The position numbers and the translations under genes were made by a program. From assembly GCF_005239225.2 (NCBI RefSeq), contig NC_133289.1, positions 11,888,889 to 11,952,888 of the forward strand: a stretch of 64,000 nt of DNA, written 5' to 3'. Positions 35,958 through 46,799 of the stretch are shown in pieces. The notes under the pieces are model-generated. The model saw only the letters and a program-made list of their open reading frames with translations, made no database searches and was not told the DNA's origin. Source of the stretch: Populus alba. Its lineage: Eukaryota; Streptophyta; Magnoliopsida; Malpighiales; Salicaceae. The stretch's first letter is position 1, and each line of letters opens with the position of its first letter.

Positions 35958-37341
35958 TCATTTTGTGCCCTCGGCTTCCCTCGACTGGAAGTTTGCCCCT
36001 GATTGAGAAGATCTCACTGGCCTTAACCGGTGACTGACTGCTGGTGGCTCTGATCTGGGCCTGTTGAGCTCTGTACTTGTCGGTGTTCCTTTTGGGCAGT
36101 CCCTCTTGGTAATGACCTGCTTTCCACCACAGTTAATTGACCACCTTGGACTAAAGAATACGGCAGTTCCAACCACCATGGCCCTCTCCTCTGCACACAA
36201 AACACCGGCGCCCACGGGGAAACCTGAGCAGTCCCCAGGGTGTTTTTGTCCGACATCTTTACTACACAAAAAGGATAGGTCAACACCGCCTGTGCGAGGT
36301 GGTCACAGTCCTGAGTTAGTAGAAGAGTTTTGCCTCGTCGGAGTGCGAACTGTCCAAGTCCATCACTCTCCCACTTTGACTGCTGGTGAGGCGGTAATAT
36401 CAACTCTGCTCTTTTTTCCGTACTTGCTCAAACACTCCACTTTTTCTATTCTTCGGGTGCGGTGGCCTGCTGCTAGAAATAGTCCCATACTCTTTCTTTT
36501 TGCTTATATCCTGATACCCCCCTTGTGCTTTCTCTAGAAGGAGCAATACATGGCTCCAGAGCTTGTGGCAGGCTCAATCAAGCTCCCTCACCGATTTTAA
36601 AAATCGCAAGGCGATCAACTCCTGTGTCTCAAATCCTGTCGTAAAACCATCTCTCAACTTTTCAATCATATGGTGTTCCTCTGTCGGCAACATCAGTGTG
36701 GGCCGAACAATGAGAGGTCAGGGAATCACCTTTTTCGTACTCAATACTGACATATCACCCTGTCTAATGCCAAGAAATCTTCTTCTTTCACTTGCGATGA
36801 TACTGGAAATAAAACTGATTCTCAACTCTGTCTTGAAATCACGTCCAAGTTAGTGGTCTCGGTCGCACGCCTCAGCTGACTAGCGTTTTCCCCAACCATG
36901 TCATGGCCCCTAACAGACAGTTAACTGGGATGGACACAATTTACCTCCAACCCTCGAGTATGCTTATTTGAATCTTGTCTTTTCCACCTTCCTGGGATCC
37001 TTTTGCCAGCTACTCTGCATCTTGTTTCCCCATATACGGTTCACAGCCCATTTCCTCATACTTTGGACTAATCGCACAAGTGGCACCACATTATCCATGG
37101 TCATGCTAGTCGTAGGGGCTGCTAGTGGAATCTGCGTGGTGGGAGTTGCTTGTGCCGCTGAACTAGCCATGCCTTCCATCACGGCTTTAACTATTTGTAC
37201 AAAGAGTTCTCCCGCATCTACATATTGTGGGGACACCAGTTGGAACAGTATAGAGGTTGTGCTTTCCGATCTTTCTCGCTGCTCCGTTGTGACTGGGGGT
37301 GGTTTCCTCTGTCCGATTAGGCCTCGAGCCTTCCCTGCCAT
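35958..37341 (-). pseudogene. gag: Gag remnant with degenerate zinc knuckle
   Basis: The N-terminal part (37341-36964) is an open 125-codon frame starting MAGKARGLIGQRKPPP and containing a Thr/Pro/Ala-rich linker and MRKWAVNRIW. The C-terminal part around 35958-36270 contains Cys-rich pieces (VLCAEERAMVVGTAV, INCGGKQVITKRDCPKG) that look like decayed CCHC knuckles of the type C-x2-C-x4-H-x4-C. The middle, 36300-36960, is frameshifted. The position just after the primer site supports gag. Confidence 0.75.
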
Positions 37342-37563
37342 CGTATCTTCCCCTACAAGGTTTTAGGTAGTAGTATCGGAGCATGAGATGCCGTATCATC
37401 CAAGGGAGTCGTCTGCCAACCTTGGGTATACCTTGTTCATGGCCCTCCTTCGAAGAAGGGCGGCCTCAGTTGGTCCCTTGCCGGCGGGGTGCGTACCCAT
37501 CTAGTAAATTGTCAATAAACACACCATTTCATGTCAAATGACTCCTCAGCGATCTAAACAAGT

Positions 37564-37575
37564 GCTCTGATACCA
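37564..37575 (-). other. tRNA-iMet primer-binding site
   Basis: On the minus strand TGGTATCAGAGC lies two bases inside the end of the 5' LTR. This is the standard complement of the 3' end of initiator methionine tRNA used by most plant LTR elements. Confidence 0.9.
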
Positions 37576-38154
37576 ACTGTAAACAACCCGGCTTTCCAAG
37601 CCCAAATCAACAGTAAATTTTTAATTTTTTTATATTTAAAAACACATGGTGTCGGTAATTAGGGAACTTGAAGCTTCACATCATCAAACTACAATCCATA
37701 CAATCCATATTTCATTTAAAAAGTGAATCTTACACAAACACATAATATCAAAGTTGGCATGATTTGAAGATCATATTAAAAGAATTATATACATAGGTCA
37801 TGAGTTTGCATTCCTATCCCACTAATAGACATCACATTTTAAAAAAAAGGGAATTAGTAAAAGTTTTATACATTCAGTACATTGATCCATACAAAATACA
37901 TTGTGATATAAGAATGCATCTACATGATTCCTTGCAAAAGTAGGTTCCCGTGTATTCGGTAGTTTCCTAAACATGCTCGTTTGGTGTGACGTCCCTGCAG
38001 TAGTATAAAACATTTAAGAGGATGAAAATACTTAATATAATAATAATATGGGTACTAATGGTTGGCCATTAAATAAAGTAATTACATTTATAATTTATTC
38101 ATGGCAGTGATAAACACTAGTAATACAAGTTAGATGCACAAGTTTTCGAATTGT

Positions 38155-38520
38155 ACTAGTCGAAGCTAATTCATTCTTTTCTCGACACTATCCACTCGGG
38201 ACGCCATTAGCCGAAGCTAACCATTCTTTGTTCCGGCCATCCGTATCGGATGCCATAGCCGAAGCCTAATCAATTCATTTGTCCGGCCATTAAGCACTGC
38301 GGATGCCATTAGCGAAGCTAATCAGTCCATCATCTCTCGCCCATCCAGACGGTGCCATTAGCCGAAGCTAATCATTTTTTGTTTGCCGGCCAATCCGTTC
38401 TGATGCCATTAGCCGAAGCTAATCATTCATTGTCGCCGGCCATCCACTCGGATGCCATTAGCCGAAGCTAATCAGTCCATTATCCCGACCATCCATACGG
38501 ATGCCATTAGCCGAAGCTAA
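38155..38520 (-). repeat. Array of eight 50-bp units with UUCG-capped hairpins
   Basis: Same unit as at 30310. Cores begin near 38156, 38205, 38255, 38311, 38357, 38407, 38456 and 38505. Most keep the ATTAGC-CGAA-GCTAAT palindrome (plus strand). Confidence 0.85.
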
Positions 38521-38849
38521 TAACCTTTAAATCAACATCTAAGCATTCGACAATCTAATATCGGTTCTAACAATATGGTAATACTCAAGTTAAGTATTTC
38601 AATATTCAACGTATGAAAGGAAAGGGTGATCAAGTCCCGTACCTAAACATAGAAGCTCAATATTTGTCATTCCTGCTGCTGCTGTTGTCGTTGCCCGCAG
38701 CTGGGTCTCCTGAAATTCCACAGGTTTATCCCATAATCCTCTCACTCAGGTATGTTTTTATTATATAAACATATAAACCAACCAATAAAGTCTTTCTTTC
38801 ATCATCAATTTTATTACATATATTTGGAACTATTTCTACGTAAAATCAA

Positions 38850-39125
38850 ACTGCTCCTTTTGTCTTGTTTTGAATGTTTTGAACTGTTACTGTTTGAGCT
38901 GTTTACGTGTTCATTTGTGTGAACTGTTACGGTAGTCTTTGAAATGTTAATTGTCTCATTTTTTTGACTGTTACTGGTCTGAAGACTGTTTTACTGGTCT
39001 CAGTTTATGAATTGGTCTTCTTGAACTGTATATCTTAGGACATTTTTTGAATTTTTTTGTCCATTGTCTCTCATTTTTGAATTGTTACCCTCTAGACATT
39101 TTTGAACTGGTCACTGGTCTCATTT
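38850..39125. repeat. Short-unit array in the 5' LTR
   Basis: Counterpart of 30895-31210 with the GAACTGTTACTG core, but with more irregular units and many extra bases. Confidence 0.7.
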
Positions 39126-39519
39126 GGTGACCCATGACGGGAAGGTTCTTATAATCGCAAATTGAGCAAGAGAGACCAATTTTTCATTAATTAGCCAACA
39201 TTCAAAACACTACAATTTCTCAGAATAGAGAATGATGATCCTAATTTTTCATCCTCGACCGAAATCTCTTGAAAATGCAAGAGACGAAAAACTGTTCCAG
39301 ATTCGTCAGCCTTTCTTAGTTTTTACTAAGCAAACAAGAAGTTCTTTAATTTAGTAAAACTCATTACTTTTTTCCCTCAATTTTAAGTCTGTAAGTACGT
39401 CGTTGTCTTTTTGTACTTAAGAGAACTAAAATCTTGATTTACATCACAGTCATTCAATTCAAAAATCAACTTGCAAAGATCATAAAAACAGGTTTAGATC
39501 TCCTTACTTTCAGCACCAC

Positions 39520-39670
39520 AACATCACAGCAGAAACCATTGTCCAGCACAAACAACAACAACATCACAGCAAAACATAGTTTTTTTCAGCAAAACATATT
39601 CATTCAGCATAAACATCACAGCAGAACACATTTATTTCAAGCACAAACAACATCACAGCAGAACACATTA
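39520..39670. repeat. CATCACAGCAGAACACA array in the 5' LTR
   Basis: Counterpart of 31555-31690, with extra and altered units. Confidence 0.7.
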
Positions 39671-40392
39671 ATTTCTGCAATAAAATCTTTCAATTTAATT
39701 CAAAGCAGAACACACAATACATGCATGCTGGGGAGCCACCCATAGTTAGAGCCAATGCCCTCTATCAATGATTTTTATTATTTCCATTTTTATATTTGTT
39801 AGTGTTCTGAAATTGGCTTTATTTCACTTTGAGTGTTGGCTTGTTCTTCTTATTTAAGTTTGCAAGCTTCCTTCACAGCTGGGCTTTAGGTCTTAGATCA
39901 ATTCTTTTCTTAGGGTTTTTTCTTCTTCATTTTTGTTTTTGTTTGATCTTAAGGGGGAGAGGAAAGAAAGATTTCTATGACCCTAATCCTTGTGAATTTA
40001 ACTAAGTTGAGGAAGGTTTGTACAGTCTTCTTTGTCTCTTCAAGCTGCTGGTTCTCCTATTCTTTGCTCCTTCACGTTTTCCGAGCTCTTGCTTTTTCCT
40101 GCTCCTCTATCGCAGCTGCCTCACTCCTTCTCTCAGGTTCTATTCTCCTCAACAAGTTCAACAAGGTCATCTCTACTGGTTTGATTCACGTATGCTGTTT
40201 GTGAAAGGGGAAGGAAGGAATGACATGCAGCTCCTGCTGGTGTGGGAAGAAGATGGATCAATTCACTTATCTCTCTCCTTGTATTTATACTCTCCCTCAA
40301 AAGAAATGGGTTGTTTGGGGGGGTTGGTTTTAGATGTATCTTATCCTTGGTTTTGGTTTATTAACTGGTTTTTTTTTCTTTGGTGGATAACA

Positions 40393-41869
40393 ATTCCTAC
40401 TTTAAGTTATGCCGATAAACAAATAAACGGGAATGATTTGGCATCCAAATGTATATGTAGGAGTGACCAATCACTCTGTAAGAGCCTCTACTAAATTTTC
40501 AGTAAATGTGAATTGAAAGAGCAAACAGTTTTTTGATATCACTGTGCTAGTAGATTAACTCATTTCTTTCCATTTTTATGAACATATTTTCTGAGCTTTT
40601 GAAACTAATCAATCGGGCTACAGAGAAGGAAATAGATACTACCGTCTTCAAAGATGCAAATCCCAATATCCTGATTTTGTTAACCTATTGAAGATATCTT
40701 CCATTTCTCCAATTTGCTGTGTCATGTCTTATGTTATTCACAAGTTTATAAGTAAGTTGTAGTGGGCAATCCTATTTGTATATGCCAGTTATGAAATAAA
40801 CTATATAACTATAATGATATTCTAAACAATAATTGTAAATAACTCTTCAAAGTTGACACCTTCTGAATTTGGCAGACCGAAAATGTCCTATTCTCTCTCT
40901 TCTAAAGAAAAACGACCTATAAGAAGAAGATGTAGCCCGAAAAATATAAGAGGCTCTCTTTTATAAATTTTTTTGCTGCAAAGACATATTCAAACAACTA
41001 CTACAGGCTAAATTCTAAATTATCTCTTAGTAAAAGTATGACAATCTTGATTAATAACTAGAAAACTTTTAAACACTAAAGTGCGCTATTCAGTTCTATT
41101 GACAAGACTAATTATATTCTACAATCATGGGAGCTTGGTTCAAGTTTTTGGTTTAGACATTCCCCTTTTATTCGTTGCAAGGTTTTAGAATCTGGTTAGA
41201 TGTTGTGGTTTATATTAACAAATCTTGTCATGCCATTTCTCTTGAAAATTTCAACTGAGATTTTAAAATCAAGATCTCAGTTTTTCGCAAAGGGCAATCG
41301 CCCCATTATGATAGTTAAAGGGCACATACCTATGGAAAAGGTTTAGGCCATTATGTGCATGAGTAAGGTTTACTTTAATTAATTGTTCTAAAAAAAAAGC
41401 ATATCATTGGCTCGATTTAAACAGACCTTAAATTAGGCTCGAACAAAGGCTACAGGCATAAAAAGAAGAGAATATTTGATGGGACAGGAGTTAGTGTACT
41501 AATCTCAAACGAAGTAGAGCTCTTCAAGAAAGTTTGGTGGTTTCACGAGTGTTGTAAGGTTAATACCATCGGGAACAACGCTAATTCCCAAATCTTAACT
41601 TAAGCAATGTGTTTGGCGAAAAGTGTTTTGTAGTGTGTGCATATGTACAAGTCCATATCCAAAATAAAAAAATAAACAAATGCAATATAAAGTAATTAGG
41701 ACAATAAACAGAATGAACAACCACAACTACGGCAATTAAACAAACACACAAAGAGACGTAAGACAAACAATAAAAGGCAAGATATATTCATCAATATAAC
41801 CAACTCAACACGTGAAAGCTTATCCAGTCTATAATAGGAGTCATCAATTCTAATCGCACCTAACCATCT
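40393..41869. other. Noncoding DNA right of the chromovirus
   Basis: Only chance frames were seen. No RNA gene or retroelement motif was identified. Confidence 0.4.
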
Positions 41870-42170
41870 CTGGTGAAATTAGAAGAAATCAAACCGAAAA
41901 AAAAACCAGATAAGGATCCACCACCTTAGTTTATAGTAATTATGAAATCCTAAAGTATCTTAAAAAATAATTTTAGAATAAAATGGCTTATTATATACTA
42001 AAAGATGTATCCTTCCTAAAGTACAACACTAAAAATAAAATTGTTCTTTTATATATTTTGAATCTGTAACAATATAACTAGTGGGTGGTGCCTTATATTT
42101 TGTCCTAAAACTCCAATGCGGTTGTCCTAGAAATTAATAGAACTTGGGTCTCAAGGTCTAAAAATGTCTT
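41870..42170 (+). repeat. Dispersed repeat, copy B
   Basis: Diverged match to 26760-27060, with GATAAGGATCCACCACC, ATGTATCCTTCCTAAAGTA, TTTTGAATCTGTAACAAT and AGAACTTGGGTCTCAAGG in order. Unlike copy A, it is not followed by the 2.2 kb repeat. Confidence 0.55.
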
Positions 42171-43394
42171 AAATAAATATTATGATGATAAATAAGGCCT
42201 AATGGCTAAATGATGTGCTGCTGCGTCGGGCAACACGTCAAGGAAGGAATTGGAGTACATATTAAGCATCTCTAGGTATCTCCTCGAGCAAAAAGCTGCT
42301 TGACACAATTGAAACACTGCACTAATCAAACACACCACGTGAAGGACAATAATAGCTGCTGTATTACTAGTCGCGCAAAAATAAAAAGGCTGAGGGTTTG
42401 TCGGTGTGAAATAATAAAACCCAGAGCCGACTTCTTTACTTTTTCTATTCATGATTTTTGGCATAAAAATTCAGGTTTAAGCGAGGGAAGCGCGGGATGG
42501 TGTCTTTCCATGGGAGACACGAAGGCATCATACTTATGGTTTTATACTTCGGGAAAGGTCACCTTGACGAAGGCTACCTATGCTAATGGCTACACCCACA
42601 AGAAACATAAGTACATTTATAGGCGTAAATGGCCGCTTCTTGCTCCTTGTTAAGGGTTCTTTCTATGTAGTGAGTCTTAACTCAATGTTCACGCTGTGTG
42701 TGTATACAGTGAGTAGCAATTTGTTTTCTGGCATGATATAATCTAGGGTTCAATGTCCTTCTACTGTTTTAATATTTGGGATATGAAACATGGGCAGTCT
42801 CTTCGTGCATGCTACCCAAGCTAATCTGCTCAGTTACTTCAACAGACAGGAGTACCAAAAAGTGCAATCGGCTTATGAAATTTAAAACTTTCAAAAAAGA
42901 TCAGCTTTCTATGATTATATTTAATTTTGATTCTTTGAAGATTTACTTGTTAGAAGTCAAATACTCTCCTGCTAGCTCTTAGGGTTTGCTTCACTTGAAA
43001 TGTCTCCAAAATTATTGTCAAAAAAAAAAAAAAAAGCTATTAAAATTTGGGACGGAGAGTGCGACTGTTGATCGAAGTCGAACCGATTGAGAAGAAAATA
43101 TTTTTTAGCGGCAACATTATTACTCGAATCTCTATCCTCAAAGTCGTGAGGAGGAGCTAGCGTTCAAGAAGGCAATGGAGTTGATTGATGAGCCCCACCT
43201 TTTGCAGGTGCATTAAAATGCTCTCTTATAAAAAGACCCCACCAATAGAAAAGAATGTGGCTGCTCTTTCCAAATTGGATATACAAAGAACTTTCAGATC
43301 ATCCCTCGAGATATAGTTTGAATCACATGGATGGAGACCTCAGTGGTGTCCACATCAAACTCTCTCTCTCAGTCTCTCTCTGCAGATGTGTTGA
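42171..43394. other. Unique-looking DNA with no supported gene
   Basis: Frames of 94 codons (minus, 42180-42464) and 117 codons (plus, 42300-42653) overlap antisense; neither resembles a known family. A CT-rich stretch at 43360-43385 leads to the candidate exon at 43395. Confidence 0.35.
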
Positions 43395-43476
43395 ATGAGC
43401 ACGGCAACCTCCTTTGCCTCTTTCACGAACCAAAAAGGGCTTAAGGTCCATGGACTAGCACCAATTTTCCAGGCTG
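43395..43476 (+). CDS. Possible orphan first exon with transit-peptide-like leader
   Basis: An ATG follows a CT-rich, 5'-UTR-like stretch. The frame reads MSTATSFASFTNQKGLKV, then HGLAPIFQAG, and meets a good donor CTG|GTGAGT at 43477. The Ser/Thr/Ala-rich, acid-poor start resembles a chloroplast transit peptide. I found no matching downstream exon in the next 2 kb, so it may be a gene fragment or chance. Without a donor the frame stops two codons later. Confidence 0.25.
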
Positions 43477-46400
43477 GTGAGTAGACAACCAGCAATATTA
43501 ACGTACAATGGCACACTGGTTAAGCAGCAAGTGCACAGAAAACATTCAGAAAGCTACGTATCGCCCACCTCTGAGATTTGAGTGTGGATGCCTTCTCTCT
43601 CCCCTCGATTCTATACTTAGTAGACTGCTGTACTGTAGGGAACCATAACTCAATGACTCGTTGTTTAACGGTGGCCGGATCCATCATATATAGAGATTAA
43701 CCTTGTCTCATTGTCACTGTCTTTAGATTTATACTAACATTCTCGTGCGAAGAAATTCCTCACAACCCCTAAAAGCGTTTGAGGTTGTTTAATTAGTGGG
43801 GGGAATAAACCCCATGATTAGCTAGATTAATTAGAGACCTTAACGTTCATTAACTAGCAAAAAGGACACCGCAAAATGAGTTTTATTCCTCAGTTGTCTC
43901 CCTCCTCCTTTTCTGTACCATCATTTTCTCGAACACCTTTTTAAGCCATGTGCAATGCCAAACATGGATGATTCTATTTTGCATGTCAAAAGCGCCACAT
44001 GTAACGGAATATTAATTTGGAAAATCCTCGAATCATTCTGCTTCCTTCCATGCCTTAAATTCTGAAAATCCCTTACCGAATTTTGCTTTCTATCTTGCTG
44101 GTGTCATCAATGGATCGATCTCGTACTTGTCATGGTTTACCAATATGCAATGGATCCCTTTTTTGTTTTTATTTTTTATTTTTATTTTTATCAGTGGGAG
44201 ATATCATTGCAGACGTCGAGTTTAGGATCCGTAGATAGATGGAGTAATGGATTAAAAAATTGTCCATTCAAACCATAGTTTTATACATAATTTTTTTTTT
44301 AAGGAAAAAAAAAAAAACTAATGGATTTGAAAAGAAGATGGACAAATTTGAGCTCATAAAAATATTACCAGCTGTTCACATAATCTAAGTGATGGCCGAC
44401 ATTTTCAAACTTTCATGAGAAGCTTAGCTCATTTTAGTCGGAAACGACAATATATATATTGGGGACATATACCCAGTGTGCTTAGTTATGTCTTGTCTAC
44501 TTTTTTTTTTATTAACGTGTCTTGTCTACTTTACTGGGCGTGGAGGTGTTGTAATTCCATTGATGAAGTCTTTCGTCATCCCTAGGAATTCTTTTTACGT
44601 TGTTCTCAATCTATTAAAAAAAAATGCTGGCATCAATTAATAAATATCTTCGATTTAGCCCAATTTAAGATTCCCAGTAAATTAGAATCAGGCTATGTTC
44701 TGGTCTGAATAATTTTTTAAAAAGTCTAGTTAGTAATAATAATAAACTCAATCTACTAAGTTAATATTGGGGTATTTTTATTTTATTTTAAATTTTAAAT
44801 TAAAATATATAAAATTTAATTTGATAAAGATTCAGTTGACTAACGATAAAAAAAAAATAATAAAATTAATAGATAAAATCTCATGATTCAATTTCTTATT
44901 TAACTCAGATTTAAAATTAAATTTTGTAAAAATTATTCTGTTATGATTTAGTTGATTTGGCCAACCTGAAAACCGAATTTGGATATTCAATAAAAAAATA
45001 CCTAGGAATGAAATTAAAAATAAAAAAAAAATTAATATATAAAAAAACTTATCTAATTAAAAATAAAAAAAAAATAAAAAAAAAACACTTTTCCAAGTTT
45101 TTTTTGGTGTATTTAGGTAATTGGTTCCCTCATTTAATTTCCAGAATTATTCTTTGAAAGAATCGAATATAAATATATAAGTGAGTTAGTGATAAGAGTG
45201 GCATCTACCCCCACTGTGCCGTGTCTTCTTAAGCAAATACATGAGGAAAATTAAAGAAGTTTACCTTATCTTATCTTTAAATAAAAGCAGAATACCATTC
45301 TTATAGAAAAAGAGTGAAGAATTTTAAAGATGTAAAAAGAATTTTAAAGAATTTTAACTTTAGCACTGGCTTAATTAATTTTAGCATTCCGCTTAATCCT
45401 TGAAAATTAAAAAATAACACTTCAACTCTCTACCATAGCAGCTTCTCTCTTGTGTTATTCATGGCAGAAATCTATTAAGTAGCTAGGGTCTTTTCCTATC
45501 ACAGGTACCCTTTCCTCCTATGATTTTTAATTATCATTATTATTAAAATTGTTTATTGAATAATGTAAAAATTATATTCTTGCCTTACCCATCATCATCA
45601 CCTTAAATTTTCAAATGAAATGGTTCTTTTACATGGTTATGATTTATTATTATATTTTCTAATTAAATTTAAAAAATTAAAAGCATAAAATAGAAGTGAA
45701 CTTATTAAAGTTTCTACTTTAAATGACTTTTATTTAAATAATTTTTATTTAAGAAAATATGCTCTAAAAATAATATAAAACCCTGTTATAAAACCTCACT
45801 GGAAATTAAATTTAAGAGTTTAAGAAAAAAATAATGCTTTAATTTTCTAAAAGACAATTAAGAAAAAAAACTGGAACTTAATTACTGATTCAAATGTAAT
45901 ATTTATTTTTAAAATATTTAGCTTTTTAAAATCTTACCGAGTTTGGAAAAAAATATTTTTTGAGATTCTTCAGCCCTTTTCTTTATAAGTTTTCACTATT
46001 TTCTAAAATAAAAACTACAATAATAAATAATATAAGTTTTTATTTTATATAAAAGCAGAAAAACCATTTACATTACTTTTTTATATATATTTTTAAATTT
46101 AGTTAGATTCATCATCTTTTTCAATAATATTAGAAATTTTTTTTAATTAAAATTATAATATTTTCATGATATTTTTTTAATTTGAATGAAATAAAATTAT
46201 TATTTTATAATTGGAGTATCACAAATAGAAAATACTAATATGACTACTATAAATCATGGTTTTTAGATTCTCATTAAAAATAATTATAATATTTAAATAT
46301 TTCTTTATTATTTTGTGGAAATGTTTTTTCTCCATTCTCAATAACTAAATATATGCTTTTCAATTTTTTTTTATTGAAAAGGGAAAACTAGAAAAATAAG

Positions 46401-46799
46401 AAAACAATCCAAAAATGAAAACGATGATCTTCTGTTACTGAAAATTTTCTTCAGCTTTTTGAATTGAAATATATAATTTGTTTCTTTTGACATTAGCATA
46501 ATTAATAAATTTGTAATACGTACGAAATTAATTGACAAATTGATAGTAAACAAACTAATTAACTAAAAAAAAAAACAAATGGGCTAAATATGGTTGAGTT
46601 AATATTGTTTCAAACACTTACAAAACACTATGATTATTCTGTGTATTTTTCAACAATTCATTTTGGCCCTTCAATTTTTTTTAGATAATTTAATCCTAAT
46701 TGAAGACCAATTACTTTTATTTCTTATGCAATAATGGAATTGAAAGGAAATAGATCAAAATAAAAAGGGAGTCAAAATATGGATAGCATCATACCAGAA
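43477..46799. other. Intergenic AT-rich DNA
   Basis: No gene recognised. Long A/T-rich stretches at 44620-46700 have only low-complexity Lys/Asn/Ile frames, such as 44957-45157. Confidence 0.4.

Larger units (their letters stand above)
29722..40392 (-). mobile_element. Complete but decayed Tekay/Del-type chromovirus (Ty3/gypsy)
   Basis: Two long direct repeats (29722-32374 and 37578-40392) begin TGTAA and end ACA. They enclose, in minus-strand order, a tRNA-iMet primer site, gag with zinc-knuckle remnants, protease, RT, RNase H, integrase, a chromodomain and a polypurine tract. The end of the coding region reads FRGRNSYLGWGE just before the tract, a signature I associate with the Tekay/Del clade. 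All reading frames are broken by numerous single-base indels. The element is therefore non-functional as assembled. Lineage is fairly sure, and the element limits are good to a few bases. Confidence 0.88.
37578..40392 (-). repeat. 5' LTR of the chromovirus
   Basis: 2815 bp, ending TGTAAACAACCC on the plus-strand left side and GGATAACA on the right. It aligns with 29722-32374 across its length. It has eight hairpin units instead of six (38155-38520), accounting for about 100 bp of the length difference. The remainder is many one- and two-base insertions. Minus-strand TATA-like GTATAAATACAAGG lies near 40280. Confidence 0.88.

Noticed and set aside
36064..36537. 157-codon plus-strand frame
   Set aside because: It is antisense to the degenerate gag of the chromovirus and has no domain of its own.
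36968..37366. 132-codon plus-strand frame
   Set aside because: It is the reverse-strand shadow of the gag N-terminal frame.
42180..42653. Antisense pair of 94- and 117-codon frames
   Set aside because: No family resemblance, no splice context and no leader; coding potential cannot be supported.
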